A DNA stretch of 25,509 nt, from contig JAZQBG010000044.1 of NCBI GenBank assembly GCA_045545595.1, positions 1-25,509 on the forward strand, written 5' to 3'. Every line of letters starts with the position of its first letter. Within the stretch, counting starts at the first letter, position 1. Below, piece after piece: positions 14,319 through 21,394 of this stretch. Origin of the DNA: SIG205 sp045545595 (GTDB lineage Bacteria; Bacillota_I; Bacilli_A; RF39; UBA660). The notes beneath the pieces were generated by a model, which was not told the origin of the DNA, made no database searches, and was given only the letters and a program-made list of their open reading frames with translations. Both the position numbers and the translations under genes were made by a program.

Positions 14319-16859
14319 ATGAAACGTAGTGAAGTAAATAGAGATAAATTAAGCCCTATGATGAAACAATATATGGATATTAAAGACAAACATGAAGACG
14401 TAGTATTATTGTTTAGACTTGGAGATTTTTATGAATTGTTTTTTGAAGATGCAATTAATATATCAAGAGAATTAGAATTAACATTAACTGGTAAAAATGC
14501 AGGATTAAATGAAAGAATTCCAATGTGTGGTATACCACATCATGCATTAAATATTTATCTAGAAAAATTAATTGAAAAAGGATACAAAGTAGGAATTTGT
14601 GAACAAACTGAAGATCCTAAAAATGTTAAAGGAATAGTAAAAAGAGAAGTAGTTCAAATAGTATCAAAAGGAACGTTGATTAATAATGAACTATTAAATG
14701 AAAAAGAAAATAACTATATAGGAAATATTTATGATTTTGTTCATGCATATGGTATAAGTTATACAGATATCTCAACTGGAGAGTTTAAAACATTTTTAAT
14801 TGAACATGATATACCTAAATTAATAAATGAAATAATTAATCTTAATTTAAATGAAATAATACTAACTGATAAATGTGATAAAAATATCATTAACATACTT
14901 AAAAATCAATATCATATGTCTATAACTGTATATGATGAAGTATATGAAGGTGATACATATCAGTATATATACGAAGATTTAAATGATGTAAGATATCAAA
15001 CAACTATAAAACATTTATTATCATATTTATTAGAAACTCAAAAAAGAAGTTTAAATCACCTACAAAAAGTAAAAATAAAAGATAGCAATTACCTTAGAAT
15101 GGATGTTCATACAAAAAGAAATTTAGAATTAACTGAAACATTAAGATTAAAACAAAGAACTTATTCATTAATTTGGTTACTAGATAAAACTAAAACAGCA
15201 TCTGGTTCAAGACTTTTAAAACAATGGATAGAAAATCCCTTAGTAAATAGAGAAGAAATAGAAAAAAGATACAATGTAATAGATACATTATTAAATCAAT
15301 TTATAATTAAAGAGGAACTTAGAAATCTTTTATGTGAAGTATATGATATTGAAAGATTAACAGGAAGAATTGCTTATGGTAATGCGAATGGTAGAGATTT
15401 AATTCAACTTAAAAATTCATTAAGAGTATTACCAGATATTAAAAGAAATTTAAACGATATAAACTTCTATCACGATATAGACACTTTAGAAGATTTATAT
15501 AATCTATTAGAAAATAGTATTTATGAAACACCACCTGTAAGTATCAAAGAAGGATATTTAATCAAAAGTGGATTTAATAGTGAATTAGATGAATTAAAAG
15601 AAATTAGATACTCTGGTAAAGATTTTATTGCTAAATTAGAAAATGAAGAAAGAGAAAGAACCGGAATAAAAACATTAAAAGTAGGTTATAATAGAGTTTT
15701 TGGATATTATATTGAAGTTTCTAAAGGAAGTATAAGTCAAGTTAAAGAAGAGTTTGGCTATGAAAGAAAACAAACATTAAGTACAGGAGAAAGATATATA
15801 ACCCCATTACTTAAAGAAAAAGAAGCGTTAGTTTTGAATGCTGAAGAAAAAATAATAGAGTTAGAATATAATTTATTTTGTGAAATAAGAAATCAAATTC
15901 AAAAGTATATTTCAAAATTACAAGATACAGCTAAAGTATTATCTGAAATAGATGTTTTGGCATCCTTCACAACAGTAACAGAAGAAAATAAATTTGTTAG
16001 ACCAACATTAGTAAGTAATAGAGAAGTTTATATTAAAAATAATAGACATCCGGTAGTAGAAAAAGTAATGAAGGATGAATATGTTCAAAATGACATAATA
16101 ATGAATGAAGGTACTAATTTATTACTTATTACAGGTCCAAATATGAGTGGTAAATCAACATATATGAGACAATTCGCTATAACTGTAATAATGGCTCAAA
16201 TAGGATGTTTTGTTCCTGCTACTGAATGCAAGATGCCTATATTTGATAAGATATTCACCAGAATTGGAGCATCTGATGATTTAGTTAGTGGTGAATCAAC
16301 ATTTATGGTTGAAATGATGGAAGCAAATAACGCTATCCAAAATGCCACACCTAATAGTTTGATTTTATTTGATGAATTAGGTAGGGGTACTGCAACGTAT
16401 GATGGTATGAGTTTAGCGCAAGCAATACTTGAATATATTTGTAATAACATTCAAGCAAAAACAATGTTTTCTACACATTATCATGAATTAACCAGCTTAG
16501 ATAGAAAAATATCTGGACTTAAAAATATACATGTATCAGCTCATGAAGAAAATGGTAAAGTAACATTCTTACATAAAATTAAAAATGGGCCAGTAGATAA
16601 AAGTTATGGTATACATGTTGCGCGTCTAGCACAATTACCTGATGAATTAATAAAAAGAGCAAATGAAATATTAAATGTATATGAAAAAAAGGAAAAGAAA
16701 GAAGAAGTATTTACTCAAATATCTTTAGATTTTGATAGATGTGAACCACAAATAAGTAAAGTAGAAGAAATGATTAAAGATATTAATCCATTAGAAATAA
16801 CACCATTAGAAGCGTTAAACTTTCTATATGAATTAAAACAAGAAGTTAAAGATAAATAA
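14319..16859 (+). CDS. mutS: DNA mismatch repair protein MutS
   Basis: Recognises mismatches and small loops and starts repair, 846 residues, full length. The N-terminal mismatch-binding motif GDFYELF has Phe37 and Glu39. The clamp/lever domains fill the middle (KTKTASGSRLLKQWI is the conserved domain III opening). The ATPase has Walker A GPNMSGKST from residue 606 and Walker B ILFDELGRGT near 685, with STHYHEL after it. AGGTGAAG precedes ATG 14319. mutL is usually next in Bacillota but is absent here; the downstream gene is convergent. Confidence 0.98.
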   Translation: MKRSEVNRDKLSPMMKQYMDIKDKHEDVVLLFRLGDFYELFFEDAINISRELELTLTGKNAGLNERIPMCGIPHHALNIYLEKLIEKGYKVGICEQTEDPKNVKGIVKREVVQIVSKGTLINNELLNEKENNYIGNIYDFVHAYGISYTDISTGEFKTFLIEHDIPKLINEIINLNLNEIILTDKCDKNIINILKNQYHMSITVYDEVYEGDTYQYIYEDLNDVRYQTTIKHLLSYLLETQKRSLNHLQKVKIKDSNYLRMDVHTKRNLELTETLRLKQRTYSLIWLLDKTKTASGSRLLKQWIENPLVNREEIEKRYNVIDTLLNQFIIKEELRNLLCEVYDIERLTGRIAYGNANGRDLIQLKNSLRVLPDIKRNLNDINFYHDIDTLEDLYNLLENSIYETPPVSIKEGYLIKSGFNSELDELKEIRYSGKDFIAKLENEERERTGIKTLKVGYNRVFGYYIEVSKGSISQVKEEFGYERKQTLSTGERYITPLLKEKEALVLNAEEKIIELEYNLFCEIRNQIQKYISKLQDTAKVLSEIDVLASFTTVTEENKFVRPTLVSNREVYIKNNRHPVVEKVMKDEYVQNDIIMNEGTNLLLITGPNMSGKSTYMRQFAITVIMAQIGCFVPATECKMPIFDKIFTRIGASDDLVSGESTFMVEMMEANNAIQNATPNSLILFDELGRGTATYDGMSLAQAILEYICNNIQAKTMFSTHYHELTSLDRKISGLKNIHVSAHEENGKVTFLHKIKNGPVDKSYGIHVARLAQLPDELIKRANEILNVYEKKEKKEEVFTQISLDFDRCEPQISKVEEMIKDINPLEITPLEALNFLYELKQEVKDK

Positions 16860-16860
16860 A

Positions 16861-16895
16861 AAAATCTAGGTCAAAATTTTGACTTAGATTTTTAA
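16861..16895. terminator. Bidirectional terminator between mutS and the convergent gene
   Basis: AAAATCTAGGTCAAAA and TTTTGACTTAGATTTT form a long stem (one G-U), with T on both outer sides. It reaches into the last codon of the minus-strand gene. Confidence 0.85.
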
Positions 16896-17431
16896 ATTGG
16901 ATTAAATGCAGGTTTTAATACTTTGCTTGGACTTCCATAAGAAAGTGAATATTTCTTACTTCCAATAACATGTTCCTGAACAAGTGACACTTCTTTTATA
17001 TCGCCATCATTATATACTGGAATATTGATGTACTTATCTTGTTTAATATATGGTATTTTTGATTCATCAAATTTAAGTTTGTATTCAGTTTTATAATTTT
17101 CTGAATCTAATAGTAATTCATAACTAGTATTAATGTTTATATCACTTAAGAGTTTTGATAGAATTCTTAATTCTCTAATAGATAAGTCTTTCCACCTTTT
17201 ATAAAGCATTCCATTTGCGATTAGGAAAGGTGCACCGTATAATAAAAGAAAAATTGGCACACCATTTAAAATTTTTTCTGGTGATGCAGAAGTTGCCAAT
17301 TCAAGTGCTGCATATCCTGCTGAGGCAGCTATAGTACGAGGAATTACATACCTAACAGTTCTATTTAATGAAAAACCTGTTTTAGCCTCTCTTGCCTTAT
17401 CAAGTAAATCAAAATTTATTTCTATTTTCAC
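16892..17431 (-). CDS. Hypothetical membrane protein
   Basis: A 179-residue protein I do not recognise, the only protein gene on the minus strand here. Two hydrophobic segments at about residues 27-46 (VIPRTIAASAGYAALELA) and 56-72 (GVPIFLLLYGAPFLIAN) are followed by a soluble region with mixed charge and a beta-like C-terminal half ending in QEHVIGSKKYSLSYGSPSK. It begins with GTG at 17431 behind AGGGGTGA. A TTGACA/TATAAT promoter lies just upstream. It is convergent with mutS and divergent from frr, so it is its own unit. Confidence 0.75.
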   Translation of the reverse strand: MKIEINFDLLDKAREAKTGFSLNRTVRYVIPRTIAASAGYAALELATSASPEKILNGVPIFLLLYGAPFLIANGMLYKRWKDLSIRELRILSKLLSDININTSYELLLDSENYKTEYKLKFDESKIPYIKQDKYINIPVYNDGDIKEVSLVQEHVIGSKKYSLSYGSPSKVLKPAFNPI

Positions 17432-17455
17432 ACTATCACCCCTAACCGGATATAT

Positions 17456-17484
17456 ATTATATAATATTTATTATTTTTGTCAAA
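17456..17484 (-). promoter_or_regulatory. Promoter of the minus-strand membrane protein
   Basis: On the minus strand TTGACA (17479-17484), 17-base spacer, TATAAT (17456-17461): a consensus match. Confidence 0.85.
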
Positions 17485-17490
17485 TTCGTG

Positions 17491-17519
17491 TTCAAAATTC
17501 AAATAAAATATAGTACAAT
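17491..17519 (+). promoter_or_regulatory. frr promoter
   Basis: TTCAAA, 17-base spacer, TACAAT; its -35 lies 6 bases from the divergent promoter's -35, back to back. Confidence 0.6.
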
Positions 17520-17545
17520 ATAACTAGAAGGGATGAAGAAAAAAT

Positions 17546-18082
17546 ATGATAACTGAAGAAGTAAAATTAAGAATGCAAAAAGCAATAGAAAATATGAAAC
17601 ACAGATTTATAACTGTAAGAGCAGGTAGAGCTAATCCTGCATTAGTTAGTGATTTAAAAGTACAATATTATGGAGTAGATACCCCATTACAACAATTAGC
17701 TACAATTTCAATTCCAGAAGCTAGACAACTATCAATTAAACCATTTGATAAGTCATGTTTAAAAGATATTGAAAAAGCTATTTTTGAAGCTAATATTGGA
17801 CTTACACCAACTAATAATGGTGAAATAATTATAATCACAATACCAGAACTTACAGAAGAAAGAAGAAGAGATTATGTTAAACAAGCTAAATCTATAGCTG
17901 AAGAAACTAAGATTGCTTTACGTAACATAAGACAAGATGCTAATAAAGATGTTAAAAATCAAGAATTAGCAGAAGATGAAGAAAAAAGAACAATGGATAA
18001 AATCCAAGAATTAACTAATGATTTCAATAAAGAAGTCGAAGAATTATTAAAAGAAAAAGAAAAAGAATTAATGAGTGTATAG
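17546..18082 (+). CDS. frr: Ribosome recycling factor
   Basis: Splits post-termination ribosomes together with EF-G. The 178 residues match the family length. FITVRAGRANPALV near residue 20, YGVDTPLQQLATISIPEARQL, and RRDYVKQAKSIAEETKIALRNIRQDA are the standard blocks. AAGGGATGAAG precedes ATG 17546. The usual partner pyrH is not here; an NfeD/SPFH pair follows instead, starting one base after the frr stop, so the three genes form one operon. Confidence 0.98.
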   Translation: MITEEVKLRMQKAIENMKHRFITVRAGRANPALVSDLKVQYYGVDTPLQQLATISIPEARQLSIKPFDKSCLKDIEKAIFEANIGLTPTNNGEIIIITIPELTEERRRDYVKQAKSIAEETKIALRNIRQDANKDVKNQELAEDEEKRTMDKIQELTNDFNKEVEELLKEKEKELMSV

Positions 18083-18083
18083 T

Positions 18084-18512
18084 ATGAGTAGTACAATTTG
18101 GTTGATAATCTTTATTGCATTAGTAGTTATAGAATTAATAACTGTTGGATTAGTATCAGTATGGTTTGCAGCAGGTGCTGTAGCAGCATTTATAACTTCA
18201 TATTTTACTGATAGTATGTTTATTCAAATACCAATATTCATTGTTGTTTCAATTATTTCATTAATTATTACAAGACCTTTAGTAAAAAAATGGTCATCAA
18301 AGAATATAATTAAAACAAATGTAAATAAATTAATTGGAGAAACAGCAGTAGTATTAGAAGATTTAAGTAAAACTAATATGGGTAAAGTAAAAGTTGATGG
18401 TCAAATATGGAGCGCAATAAATAGTGAAAAAGGTAAAATTAAAAAAGATGAAGAAGTTGAAGTTTTATCTATTGAAGGGGTAAAACTTATAGTAAGAAAG
18501 AAGGAAAATTAA
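18084..18512 (+). CDS. NfeD-family membrane protein
   Basis: A 142-residue short-form NfeD. Three hydrophobic segments lie in the first 65 residues (TIWLIIFIALVVIELITVGL opens), followed by a C-terminal OB-fold (LIGETAVVLEDLSKTNMGKVKVDGQIWSA). ATG 18084 begins one base after the frr stop; GTG 18075 would overlap frr and is less likely. It has no strong ribosome site and probably relies on coupling to frr translation. NfeD proteins pair with SPFH proteins, as here (1-base gap), in membrane microdomain organisation. Confidence 0.9.
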   Translation: MSSTIWLIIFIALVVIELITVGLVSVWFAAGAVAAFITSYFTDSMFIQIPIFIVVSIISLIITRPLVKKWSSKNIIKTNVNKLIGETAVVLEDLSKTNMGKVKVDGQIWSAINSEKGKIKKDEEVEVLSIEGVKLIVRKKEN

Positions 18513-18513
18513 T

Positions 18514-19407
18514 ATGGAATTAATTTATATTTTATTAATAGCGATTGTAGTATTAGTTATTGCTAATATTAGAATTGTTCCTCAATCTAGAGCTATAGTA
18601 ATAGAAAGATTAGGAGCATATTTACAAACTTGGCAAACTGGATTACATGTTAAAATACCATTTATAGATAAAATGGCAAATAACATTACATTAAAAGAAC
18701 AAATCAGGGATTTCCCACCGCAACCTGTTATTACAAAAGATAATGTTACAATGCAAATAGATACAGTAGTTTATTTTCAAATTACTGATCCAAAATTATA
18801 TACTTATGGAATTGAAAATCCAATAAATGCAATTGAAAATTTAACTGCTACAACTCTTCGTAATATTATTGGGGACTTAGAATTAGATGAAACATTAACT
18901 TCTAGAGATTTAATTAATACTCATATGAGAACTATTCTAGATGAAGCAACAGACCCATGGGGAATTAAAGTAAATAGAGTAGAAGTTAAAAATATTTTAC
19001 CTCCAAGAGATATTCAAGATGCAATGGAAAAACAAATGAGAGCAGAACGTGAAAGACGTGAAGCTATCCTTAAAGCAGAAGGTGAAAAGAAAGCTGCTAT
19101 TTTAAGAGCTGAAGGTGAAAAAGAGAGTGCTATACTTATCGCTGAAGCTAATAAGGAAAGACAAATAAGAGAAGCAGAAGGTCAAGCTGAAGCTATTATT
19201 AAAGTTAAAAAAGCTGAAGCAGATGGATTAAAATTGTTGAAGGATGCTAATATGGATGAAGCTGTATTAAAACTAAAAAGCTATGAAGCAATGGTTAATG
19301 TTGCGAATGGACAATCAACAAAAATTATTATTCCATCAGACATGCAAAATATGGCAGGATTAGTTACAACTGCTGCTGAGTTATTTAAAGATAAAGAAAG
19401 TAAATAA
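18514..19407 (+). CDS. SPFH/stomatin-like protein (QmcA type)
   Basis: A 297-residue membrane-microdomain scaffold. It has one N-terminal hydrophobic hairpin (residues 1-20), the SPFH/band 7 domain (about 22-185; VPQSRAIVIERLGAYLQTWQ, DPWGIKVNRVEVKNI), then an Ala/Glu-rich coiled coil (about 170-245) with repeated AEGEK units. AAGGAAAA lies 7 bases before the start. It is the partner of the NfeD-like protein. The frr-nfeD-SPFH unit ends in a strong hairpin. Relatives (QmcA, YuaG-type) assemble in rings on the membrane; no substrate is implied. Confidence 0.93.
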   Translation: MELIYILLIAIVVLVIANIRIVPQSRAIVIERLGAYLQTWQTGLHVKIPFIDKMANNITLKEQIRDFPPQPVITKDNVTMQIDTVVYFQITDPKLYTYGIENPINAIENLTATTLRNIIGDLELDETLTSRDLINTHMRTILDEATDPWGIKVNRVEVKNILPPRDIQDAMEKQMRAERERREAILKAEGEKKAAILRAEGEKESAILIAEANKERQIREAEGQAEAIIKVKKAEADGLKLLKDANMDEAVLKLKSYEAMVNVANGQSTKIIIPSDMQNMAGLVTTAAELFKDKESK

Positions 19408-19414
19408 CAAAAAA

Positions 19415-19448
19415 AACACATTAGACTTTAATAGTTTAATGTGTTTTA
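19415..19448 (+). terminator. Terminator of the frr-nfeD-SPFH operon
   Basis: AACACATTAGACT and AGTTTAATGTGTT pair over 13 bp (one G-U) around TTAAT, then TTTAAT. Its 3' arm is the first part of cassette copy 1. Confidence 0.8.
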
Positions 19449-19477
19449 ATAATATACAAAAAGTTAACTACAAGTTA

Positions 19478-19506
19478 TTGTTTTACGATTAAATATTTGT
19501 TATAAT
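19478..19506 (+). promoter_or_regulatory. Sense promoter, cassette 1
   Basis: TTGTTT, 17-base spacer, TATAAT; predicted start at about 19513, exactly where the 12-bp end-closing helix begins. Confidence 0.85.
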
Positions 19507-19512
19507 AATTAC

Positions 19513-19740
19513 AGGAACATTTAATAGTTGGGTGGAGCCAATCCTTGAAAGAGGGGAGGCGATATTAATGAATAAGAGAGATTTGTTAATCTGTACTTTA
19601 GTAATTATTATTTTCCTTTTAATATCACTGCTATTTGTAGCTTTAATATAAAAGAAATCCACCTAACTCATCCAATGGTTTAGGTGGTACCCAAAAAATT
19701 TGGCAACATCCAACATGGTGATATTAGATGTTCCTTTTTT
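19513..19740 (+). other. Structured mRNA of cassette 1 with paired ends
   Basis: GGAACATTTAAT (19514-19525) pairs with ATTAGATGTTCC (19723-19734), 12 bp with one G-U. The adjacent AGTTGGGTGG (19526-19535) pairs with CCACCTAACT (19659-19668), just after the stop codon. The 3' end can instead form a terminator hairpin GG-AACATC/GATGTTCC followed by T6. The 3' strand CCACCTAA can also pair locally with TTAGGTGG (19680-19687). So the two ends have exclusive alternative folds around the small gene. Confidence 0.75.
19568..19651 (+). CDS. 27-residue hydrophobic peptide, candidate type I toxin (copy 1)
   Basis: ATG 19568 follows GAGGGGAGGCGAT, a near-perfect ribosome site at 5-10 bases. The peptide has a short charged start (MNKRD) and then one uninterrupted hydrophobic segment, LLICTLVIIIFLLISLLFV, ending in ALI. 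This fits a single membrane-spanning peptide. The second copy (21029-21112) keeps MxKxDxLIxTL and the hydrophobic character although codons differ. I know of no named family with this sequence. Membrane-active peptides of this size in structured mRNAs with convergent antisense RNAs are typical of type I toxins (TxpA, BsrG, Fst); that role is inferred from layout, not homology. A leader peptide or small membrane regulator is the alternative. Confidence 0.7.
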   Translation: MNKRDLLICTLVIIIFLLISLLFVALI

Positions 19741-19762
19741 ATTTTATGCAAGTTTCCTTGAC
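19650..19762 (-). ncRNA. Candidate antisense antitoxin RNA, cassette 1
   Basis: Predicted to start near 19762 from the minus-strand promoter and to end at a minus-strand hairpin CCACCTAA/TTAGGTGG (19659-19687) followed by ATTTCTTTT. It would cover the whole 3' UTR of the peptide mRNA. Its AGTTAGGTGG nearly copies the mRNA's own 5' AGTTGGGTGG, so it could compete for the same partner strand. Confidence 0.6.
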
Positions 19763-19768
19763 AAATAC

Positions 19769-19797
19769 ATCATAACATAAAATTAGGAAAAATACAA
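19769..19797 (-). promoter_or_regulatory. Antisense promoter, cassette 1
   Basis: Minus strand TTGTAT (19792-19797), 17-base spacer, TATGAT (19769-19774). The -10 is conserved in cassette 2. Confidence 0.6.
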
Positions 19798-19826
19798 CTT
19801 TTATTAAGATGTAATCAATAGATATG

Positions 19827-19835
19827 TGCTATAAT
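19827..19835 (+). promoter_or_regulatory. Extended -10 promoter of the ATPase gene
   Basis: TGCTATAAT, an extended -10 (TGnTATAAT); the -35 is weak. Confidence 0.65.
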
Positions 19836-19861
19836 ATTGATATATGCAGGGAGGTTTTAAA

Positions 19862-20854
19862 ATGTTTCAATATATAAATTCTAAAGAAATATTAAACACT
19901 AGTAAATATGTTAGAGAACCAGTAGATGATGTATGTAAAAAAATAGAAAATTCATCTTCTAAAAAAATAATTTTATGTGGTGGTAGAGGCACTGGTAAGA
20001 GTATTGTTTTAAACAATAATGAAAAAAGAGGTATTGGTAGAGAAAATCAAAGTATTCTTACAAATTTTGATTTAGCAATTATTAATAGATTAACCTCAGA
20101 TGAAGTTTTTAACAAAGATTTTTTTGAACATTATTATGAAATTTCTATTTCTAATAAGTTATTAAATTATATTAAACAATATTATAAATTCACATATGAG
20201 ACTCATTTTAATGATTTAGAGAAAATAGTAAATAATTTTCTTAAAGATATCGATAATTATATAAATAAAGTATATTATGAGAAAGTATTATTATCTAAAT
20301 ATTTAAAAACTGGTGAATTATCTTATGTGATTTATGAAAAATTAAAAAAATGTTTGGATGTTACATCATTAACTTTTTCAATAGATAGATTTGATTGGAT
20401 AAATGTTAATAGGGATTTATCACAAAGTATATTAAGTAAATATTTTGACATGTTTGATAAAGTTATTATTTCATCTGACGACGATGAATTACAAAACGAA
20501 TCTAACAGAAAAAAATTAATCGAAAAAGGATATTCATTTATTGACGTTGATTATGGTAAAAATGATTTGATTATAAAAGAAATAATAAAAAGAAGAATTG
20601 AAGAATATAACAAATTTAAAAATACAGGTTTTCAATTAAATTTAATAACTGATGAAATGTATAAATTTTTAATAAATAAAACAAATGGTAATATTAACTT
20701 AATGTTAGATAGTGTTAGCGAATTAATTGACATCTGGTATTTTAAAGAAGGAGTGTTAGATTTACAACAACAATTAAGTAACTCTACTGAAGAACAAATT
20801 CAAAGTTCAATTAAATTAAAGAAAATGTGTAGATCACCAAAGTTGTATTTATAG
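19862..20854 (+). CDS. P-loop ATPase (AAA/STAND-like), unknown role
   Basis: A 330-residue protein. Walker A is GGRGTGKS at residues 40-47, a Walker B-like strand is LTFSIDRFD at about 170-178, and VIISSDDD may be the sensor-1 strand. The rest is rich in Lys, Asn, Ile and Tyr, with a C-terminal helical part (FLINKTNGNINLMLDSVSELI) resembling the lid of AAA/STAND ATPases. No nuclease, TIR or protease domain is seen. ATG 19862 follows CAGGGAGG. The gene has its own promoter and a strong terminator, and lies between the two repeat cassettes, an arrangement that suggests mobile or defence-related cargo (inference). No closer family is recognised. Confidence 0.8.
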   Translation: MFQYINSKEILNTSKYVREPVDDVCKKIENSSSKKIILCGGRGTGKSIVLNNNEKRGIGRENQSILTNFDLAIINRLTSDEVFNKDFFEHYYEISISNKLLNYIKQYYKFTYETHFNDLEKIVNNFLKDIDNYINKVYYEKVLLSKYLKTGELSYVIYEKLKKCLDVTSLTFSIDRFDWINVNRDLSQSILSKYFDMFDKVIISSDDDELQNESNRKKLIEKGYSFIDVDYGKNDLIIKEIIKRRIEEYNKFKNTGFQLNLITDEMYKFLINKTNGNINLMLDSVSELIDIWYFKEGVLDLQQQLSNSTEEQIQSSIKLKKMCRSPKLYL

Positions 20855-20861
20855 AATTTAA

Positions 20862-20897
20862 AAAATCAGAACAAATTTGAAATGTTCTGATTTTCTT
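20862..20897 (+). terminator. Terminator of the ATPase gene
   Basis: Perfect 12-bp stem AAAATCAGAACA/TGTTCTGATTTT with loop AATTTGAAA. Confidence 0.9.
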
Positions 20898-20938
20898 GTA
20901 ATGTGTTTTAATAATTTACAAAAGTTAACTACAAGTTA

Positions 20939-20967
20939 TTGTTTTGTCTTAAAATATTTGTTATAAT
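20939..20967 (+). promoter_or_regulatory. Sense promoter, cassette 2
   Basis: TTGTTT, 17-base spacer, TATAAT, as in copy 1; start expected near 20974. Confidence 0.85.
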
Positions 20968-20973
20968 GATTAT

Positions 20974-21189
20974 AGGAACATTTAATAGTTGGGTGACCTT
21001 CATTCTACTTAAGTCTGGAGGCGATATTATGAGTAAAAAAGATTTTTTAATTTCAACTTTACTCTTTATTATTATTTTACTTATAATATTACTTTTTGTA
21101 GTATTAAAATAAAATAATCACCCAACTCTTGTTAGGTGATTTACCAAAACACGGTACACTCAACAGGCAATATTAAGTGTTCCTTTTTT
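20974..21189 (+). other. Structured mRNA of cassette 2 with paired ends
   Basis: GGAACATTTAAT (20975-20986) pairs with ATTAAGTGTTCC (21172-21183), 12 bp with the G-U pair one step away from its place in copy 1. AGTTGGGTGA (20987-20996) pairs perfectly with TCACCCAACT (21118-21127); the GG/CC to GA/TC change relative to copy 1 is compensated. The terminator stem is ACACT/AGTGT here against ACATC/GATGT in copy 1, again compensated, followed by T6. Confidence 0.75.
21029..21112 (+). CDS. 27-residue hydrophobic peptide, candidate type I toxin (copy 2)
   Basis: ATG 21029 follows TGGAGGCGAT, the same ribosome site as copy 1. The peptide starts MSKKD and continues FLISTLLFIIIL and LIILLFVVLK. Length, charge pattern and one membrane-spanning segment match copy 1 exactly, while about half of the hydrophobic positions differ conservatively. 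This pattern suggests selection for a membrane peptide. As the next feature downstream is a convergent tRNA, the structured mRNA here has no gene to regulate except the peptide itself, which argues for toxin-type biology and against an attenuator. Confidence 0.7.
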   Translation: MSKKDFLISTLLFIIILLIILLFVVLK

Positions 21190-21211
21190 ATTTTATGCAA
21201 GTTTCCTTGAC
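21106..21211 (-). ncRNA. Candidate antisense antitoxin RNA, cassette 2
   Basis: Predicted start near 21211. It ends at a hairpin that is better on the minus strand than on the plus: AATCACCTAAC/GTTGGGTGATT, 11 bp with a G-U (a C-A mismatch on the plus strand), followed by ATTTTATTTT. This strand bias supports a real antisense terminator. Confidence 0.6.
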
Positions 21212-21217
21212 ATATTC

Positions 21218-21246
21218 ATCATAACATAAAAACGTACTTTTATCAA
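21218..21246 (-). promoter_or_regulatory. Antisense promoter, cassette 2
   Basis: Minus strand TTGATA (21241-21246), 17-base spacer, TATGAT (21218-21223). The -35 falls inside the tRNA-Lys terminator. Confidence 0.5.
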
Positions 21247-21253
21247 GTACGTT
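21228..21253 (-). terminator. Terminator of tRNA-Lys
   Basis: AACGTACTT/AAGTACGTT 9-bp stem, short T tract on the minus strand, 13 bases after the tRNA 3' end. Confidence 0.7.
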
Positions 21254-21265
21254 CTATTATCAATC

Positions 21266-21341
21266 TGGTGGGCCGCCAGGGGCTCGAACCCTGGACCCAT
21301 CGCTTAAGAGGCGATTGCTCTACCAACTGAGCTAGCGGCCC
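21266..21341 (-). tRNA. tRNA-Lys (anticodon CTT)
   Basis: Minus-strand cloverleaf of 76 bases with acceptor GGGCCGC/GCGGCCC, anticodon loop CTCTTAA on stem ATCGC/GCGAT, T arm GGTTCGAGCC region and encoded CCA. The only minus-strand tRNA here. Confidence 0.97.
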
Positions 21342-21358
21342 AAATAACTTACTCATTT

Positions 21359-21386
21359 ATTATAACACATAATTTATTATTTTCAA
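21359..21386 (-). promoter_or_regulatory. tRNA-Lys promoter
   Basis: Minus strand TTGAAA (21381-21386), 16-base spacer, TATAAT (21359-21364). Confidence 0.7.
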
Positions 21387-21394
21387 CATTTTTA

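Larger units (their letters stand above)
19437..19782. repeat. Cassette copy 1 (346 bp direct repeat)
   Basis: From TAATGTGTTTTAATAAT to ATAACATAAAA this block repeats, diverged, at 20899-21231 in the same orientation. Promoter, ribosome site, peptide start, mRNA ends and a 20-base downstream block (TATGCAAGTTTCCTTGACA) are the best conserved parts. Confidence 0.9.
20899..21231. repeat. Cassette copy 2 (333 bp direct repeat)
   Basis: Second, diverged copy of the block at 19437-19782, same orientation, 1,116 bases after the end of copy 1. Its right end abuts the tRNA-Lys terminator. Confidence 0.9.

Noticed and set aside
19680..19692. AGGTGGTACC resembling the T-box consensus
   Set aside because: Cassette 2 lacks it (AGGTGATTTACC), there is no long specifier stem, and cassette 2 has no gene downstream to control, so a T-box riboswitch is unlikely.
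19755..19786. Plus-strand TTGACA...TAAAAT in the block after cassette 1
   Set aside because: Spacer is only 14 bases; too short for a normal promoter. The ATPase gene has a better extended -10 at 19827-19835.
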